DNA of 32,204 nt from an uncultured Treponema sp. GTDB taxonomy: Bacteria; Spirochaetota; Spirochaetia; Treponematales; Treponemataceae. The notes under the pieces are model-generated. The model was not told the origin of the DNA, made no database searches, and worked only from the letters and a program-made list of their open reading frames with translations. Of the stretch, positions 30,502 through 32,204 are shown one piece after another. The DNA lies in assembly GCA_937885475.1 (NCBI GenBank), contig CAKZZR010000252.1, positions 1 through 32,204 on the forward strand, given 5' to 3'. The first letter of the stretch is position 1. Each line of letters opens with the position of its first letter. The translations under genes and the position numbers were made by a program.

Positions 30502-31881
30502 CTATAAGTATCGCACGAAAATACAGATTGTGCTAATTAATAATACAATAATTGTTGCTGGAGCCGAAATTTTGCAGTATTCTGCCCAGCCAACGGGGTA
30601 TCCGGCCTTAATTGCAACGGAGGTTCCCACTACATTCGCACTTGCGCCAATCGGCGTTCCGCTTCCGCCTATGTCTGTTCCCATAGAAAGCGCCCACGCC
30701 ATAACAGGAAGGCTTACGCCGGTTGCCGCCGCCAGCGACTGAATGACCGGTACCATCGTTGCGGCAAAGGGTATGTTGTCTATGAACGCCGACGCGATTG
30801 CCGAAACCCATATGATAATCGCAATCATCATGTAGACATTGCCGCCCGACACCTTGCCAATAAACAGCGCAATCAGCTCAAGAATGCCGGTCTGCTCCAG
30901 TCCGCCAACCACAACAAACAGACCAATAAAAAAGAGCAGGGTAGGCGTGTCCAGCTTTCTAAAAATCTCGCCCACGTGCTTTCCGGCGGCAATAATTGTA
31001 ATGATGGCAATGCCCAGCCCAATTGTCGCCACAGAAAGATGCGTGCTTGCATGCGTTACCAAAAGAATGACGGCAAGCCCAAAGATAATGCAGCTTACCA
31101 CAAAGCCTTTTTTGTCCGTGATTGCGGAACTTGGCGTTGGAAAGCGAGACGTGTCTATATTCTGCTCCTTTGGCGCAACTACCTTTCGGCAAGTAAGATA
31201 AAAATAAGCGACCGTAAAAAGCAGCCCGATGACCGCGATAAGACCGGTGTTCACAACGAAGTCGGCAAATGAATAGCCTAGCGATGTTCCGATGATGATG
31301 TTCGGCGGATCACCGCACATTGTGGCAGAGCCGCCAAGGTTGGCGCAAAAAATTTCTGCAAGAATCATGGGAATTGGATTGAAGCCCAGCAACGACGAAA
31401 GCTCAACCGTAACCGCCGCCAAAAAAAGGATGACTGTAATGCTGTCTATGAACATGGCAAGCACGAACGACATGAACATGAACGTTATGAAAATCGGAAT
31501 GACCTTGTAGCGCACAGCCTTCGCAAGGCACATGCACAGCCACCTAAAAAAGCCTACGCGTGCCATTCCTTCAACCATGACCATCATGCCAGCTATAAAG
31601 ATAATCGTAGCCCAGTTTATGCCGGTAGATTCAGATTCCGAGGTGGAATACCAAAAGCCTGGCGTAAAAATGCTGTGCACGTTCAGCGTCTGTTTTATTG
31701 CAAGCAGACTGTCATATTCCTTTCCAAAAAAATGGCTGTCTATCTGCATTCCAAGCCCAAAGACCAGGGCAAGCGTCAGCGCCGCGCATACAAGCGTTAC
31801 ATACTGACGCGGAAATATCTCAGTGATGATAAGCGCGAACATCACAAGGAAAATCGATACGGCTAAAATCTGAGCAAGCAA
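30502..31881 (-). CDS. ArsB/CitMHS-type (ion transporter superfamily) membrane transporter
   Basis: A 459-residue membrane protein with about 11 hydrophobic segments. The two inverted-repeat halves each carry a family re-entrant motif: GGSATMCGDPPNIIIGTSLG (about 180-200) and GGSGTPIGASANVVGTSVAI (about 415-435). This places it among the ArsB/NhaD/CitMHS (IT superfamily) carriers; GDPPNIIIG is typical of the P-protein/ArsB branch. The substrate (Na+/H+, arsenite or an organic acid) cannot be told. The start is a TTG, selected because AGGAGG lies 7 nt upstream and no ATG is near. A long structured leader with its own promoter precedes it. Confidence 0.9.
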   Translation of the reverse strand: MLAQILAVSIFLVMFALIITEIFPRQYVTLVCAALTLALVFGLGMQIDSHFFGKEYDSLLAIKQTLNVHSIFTPGFWYSTSESESTGINWATIIFIAGMMVMVEGMARVGFFRWLCMCLAKAVRYKVIPIFITFMFMSFVLAMFIDSITVILFLAAVTVELSSLLGFNPIPMILAEIFCANLGGSATMCGDPPNIIIGTSLGYSFADFVVNTGLIAVIGLLFTVAYFYLTCRKVVAPKEQNIDTSRFPTPSSAITDKKGFVVSCIIFGLAVILLVTHASTHLSVATIGLGIAIITIIAAGKHVGEIFRKLDTPTLLFFIGLFVVVGGLEQTGILELIALFIGKVSGGNVYMMIAIIIWVSAIASAFIDNIPFAATMVPVIQSLAAATGVSLPVMAWALSMGTDIGGSGTPIGASANVVGTSVAIKAGYPVGWAEYCKISAPATIIVLLISTICIFVRYL

Positions 31882-32204
31882 AATTTACCTCCTATAAAAA
31901 TACAAGAAGATTGTTTCAACAATCAATTGTATTTTTACGCTGTTCCGCAATGTAATGAGGAACGGCAGTTGATGTGCAAGTTTGCAAGGCAAGTTGTCAG
32001 AGATAAAAACTGACGCTATCTCAGGCAGTTTTTATCTTGCCTCCTTGCAGAAAAAAAAGGCAACAAACGACCTGGTCATTCATTGCCCTCTTGCATTTGC
32101 ATTATACCGTCTGGAAAAATTAGTTACAAGCGAATTTGAGGGGTGAATCAGGGCAAACGCATTAGTTGTTATGATTTAATAATCCGAGGGAAAGTTGTAC
32201 TCTA
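31882..32204 (-). promoter_or_regulatory. Structured leader and promoter of the transporter gene
   Basis: No gene in this 323-bp stretch. On the minus strand, TTGTAA (32124-32129), a 17-bp spacer and TATAAT (32101-32106) form a near-consensus promoter. About 10 nt after the expected start is a strong hairpin, GGCAATGAATGACC / GGTCGTTTGTTGCC (32059-32087), followed by eight Ts (A-run 32051-32058): an intrinsic terminator inside the leader. Then come GATAAAAACTG / CAGTTTTTATC (11-bp stem, about 32003-32037) and, just before the ribosome site, AAAAATACAA / TTGTATTTTT (31896-31905 with 31927-31936). A short frame MNDQVVCCLFFLQGGKIKTA with a GAGGG site overlaps the terminator. No known riboswitch class is recognised. 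Confidence 0.65.

Overview
The window looks like a chromosomal segment of a Treponema-type spirochaete, probably a gut or rumen species. I infer this from small XRE regulators ending their DNA-binding domain in NVSVEYLVTG, spirochaete-style lipoproteins with BspA-like or Listeria/Bacteroides repeats, 'ggtggttgag..' intergenic repeats, and the mix of metabolic genes. No rRNA, tRNA, CRISPR array, transposase or integrase is visible. The genus is an inference, not a database result.

The left part (1-15.3 kb) is mostly accessory and AT-rich, with two metabolic islands: a very large GH133 + GH13 debranching enzyme (2561-7030) and an FprA-type flavodiiron protein (9175-10335). Three paralogous XRE regulators (74, 8668, 12405) each lie near a surface lipoprotein gene (2086, 8520, 12535). 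Two of the three pairs are divergent with repeated operator-like sites between them. Around these lies a set of small genes in decay: a NYN-domain fragment, a frameshifted leucine-rich-repeat lipoprotein, a DUF2442 remnant, and a three-gene overlapping module in which all three genes are broken. A YafQ-type toxin/antitoxin pair has its toxin 3' end overwritten by an intergenic repeat. An apparently intact hipBA pair closes the region.

The right part (15.4-32.2 kb) is mostly intact core metabolism: htpG; glutamine synthetase followed by an ANTAR response regulator; a divergent membrane-anchored solute-binding-like protein; ribH; an FMN riboswitch with terminator in front of ribBA; and an EAL protein with a degenerate GGDEF domain. 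These are followed by a long minus-strand run (reading from the right): an ArsB/CitMHS-type transporter with a structured leader, a cytidylate-kinase-like protein, a terminator, a TIGR02757 protein, ribD, a small SH3-like exported protein, a large inverted-repeat element, ribE, a DUF1848 protein and MgtC. The four riboflavin biosynthesis proteins RibBA, RibH, RibE and RibD are therefore all here, in two loci, and only ribBA shows a visible FMN switch.

The most interesting signals are: (1) the repeated pairing of XRE paralogs with lipoproteins, with a triple 30-bp-phased operator-like repeat at one pair; (2) a -10-like hexamer exactly 6 nt before the start codon, without a Shine-Dalgarno sequence, at six genes, suggesting leaderless mRNAs; (3) the decayed three-gene overlapping module; (4) a 44-residue Pro/Gly/Asn-rich protein behind a stack of hairpins and a 6-codon mini-ORF; (5) an early terminator plus hairpins in the leader of the transporter gene; (6) a duplicated end of ribBA.
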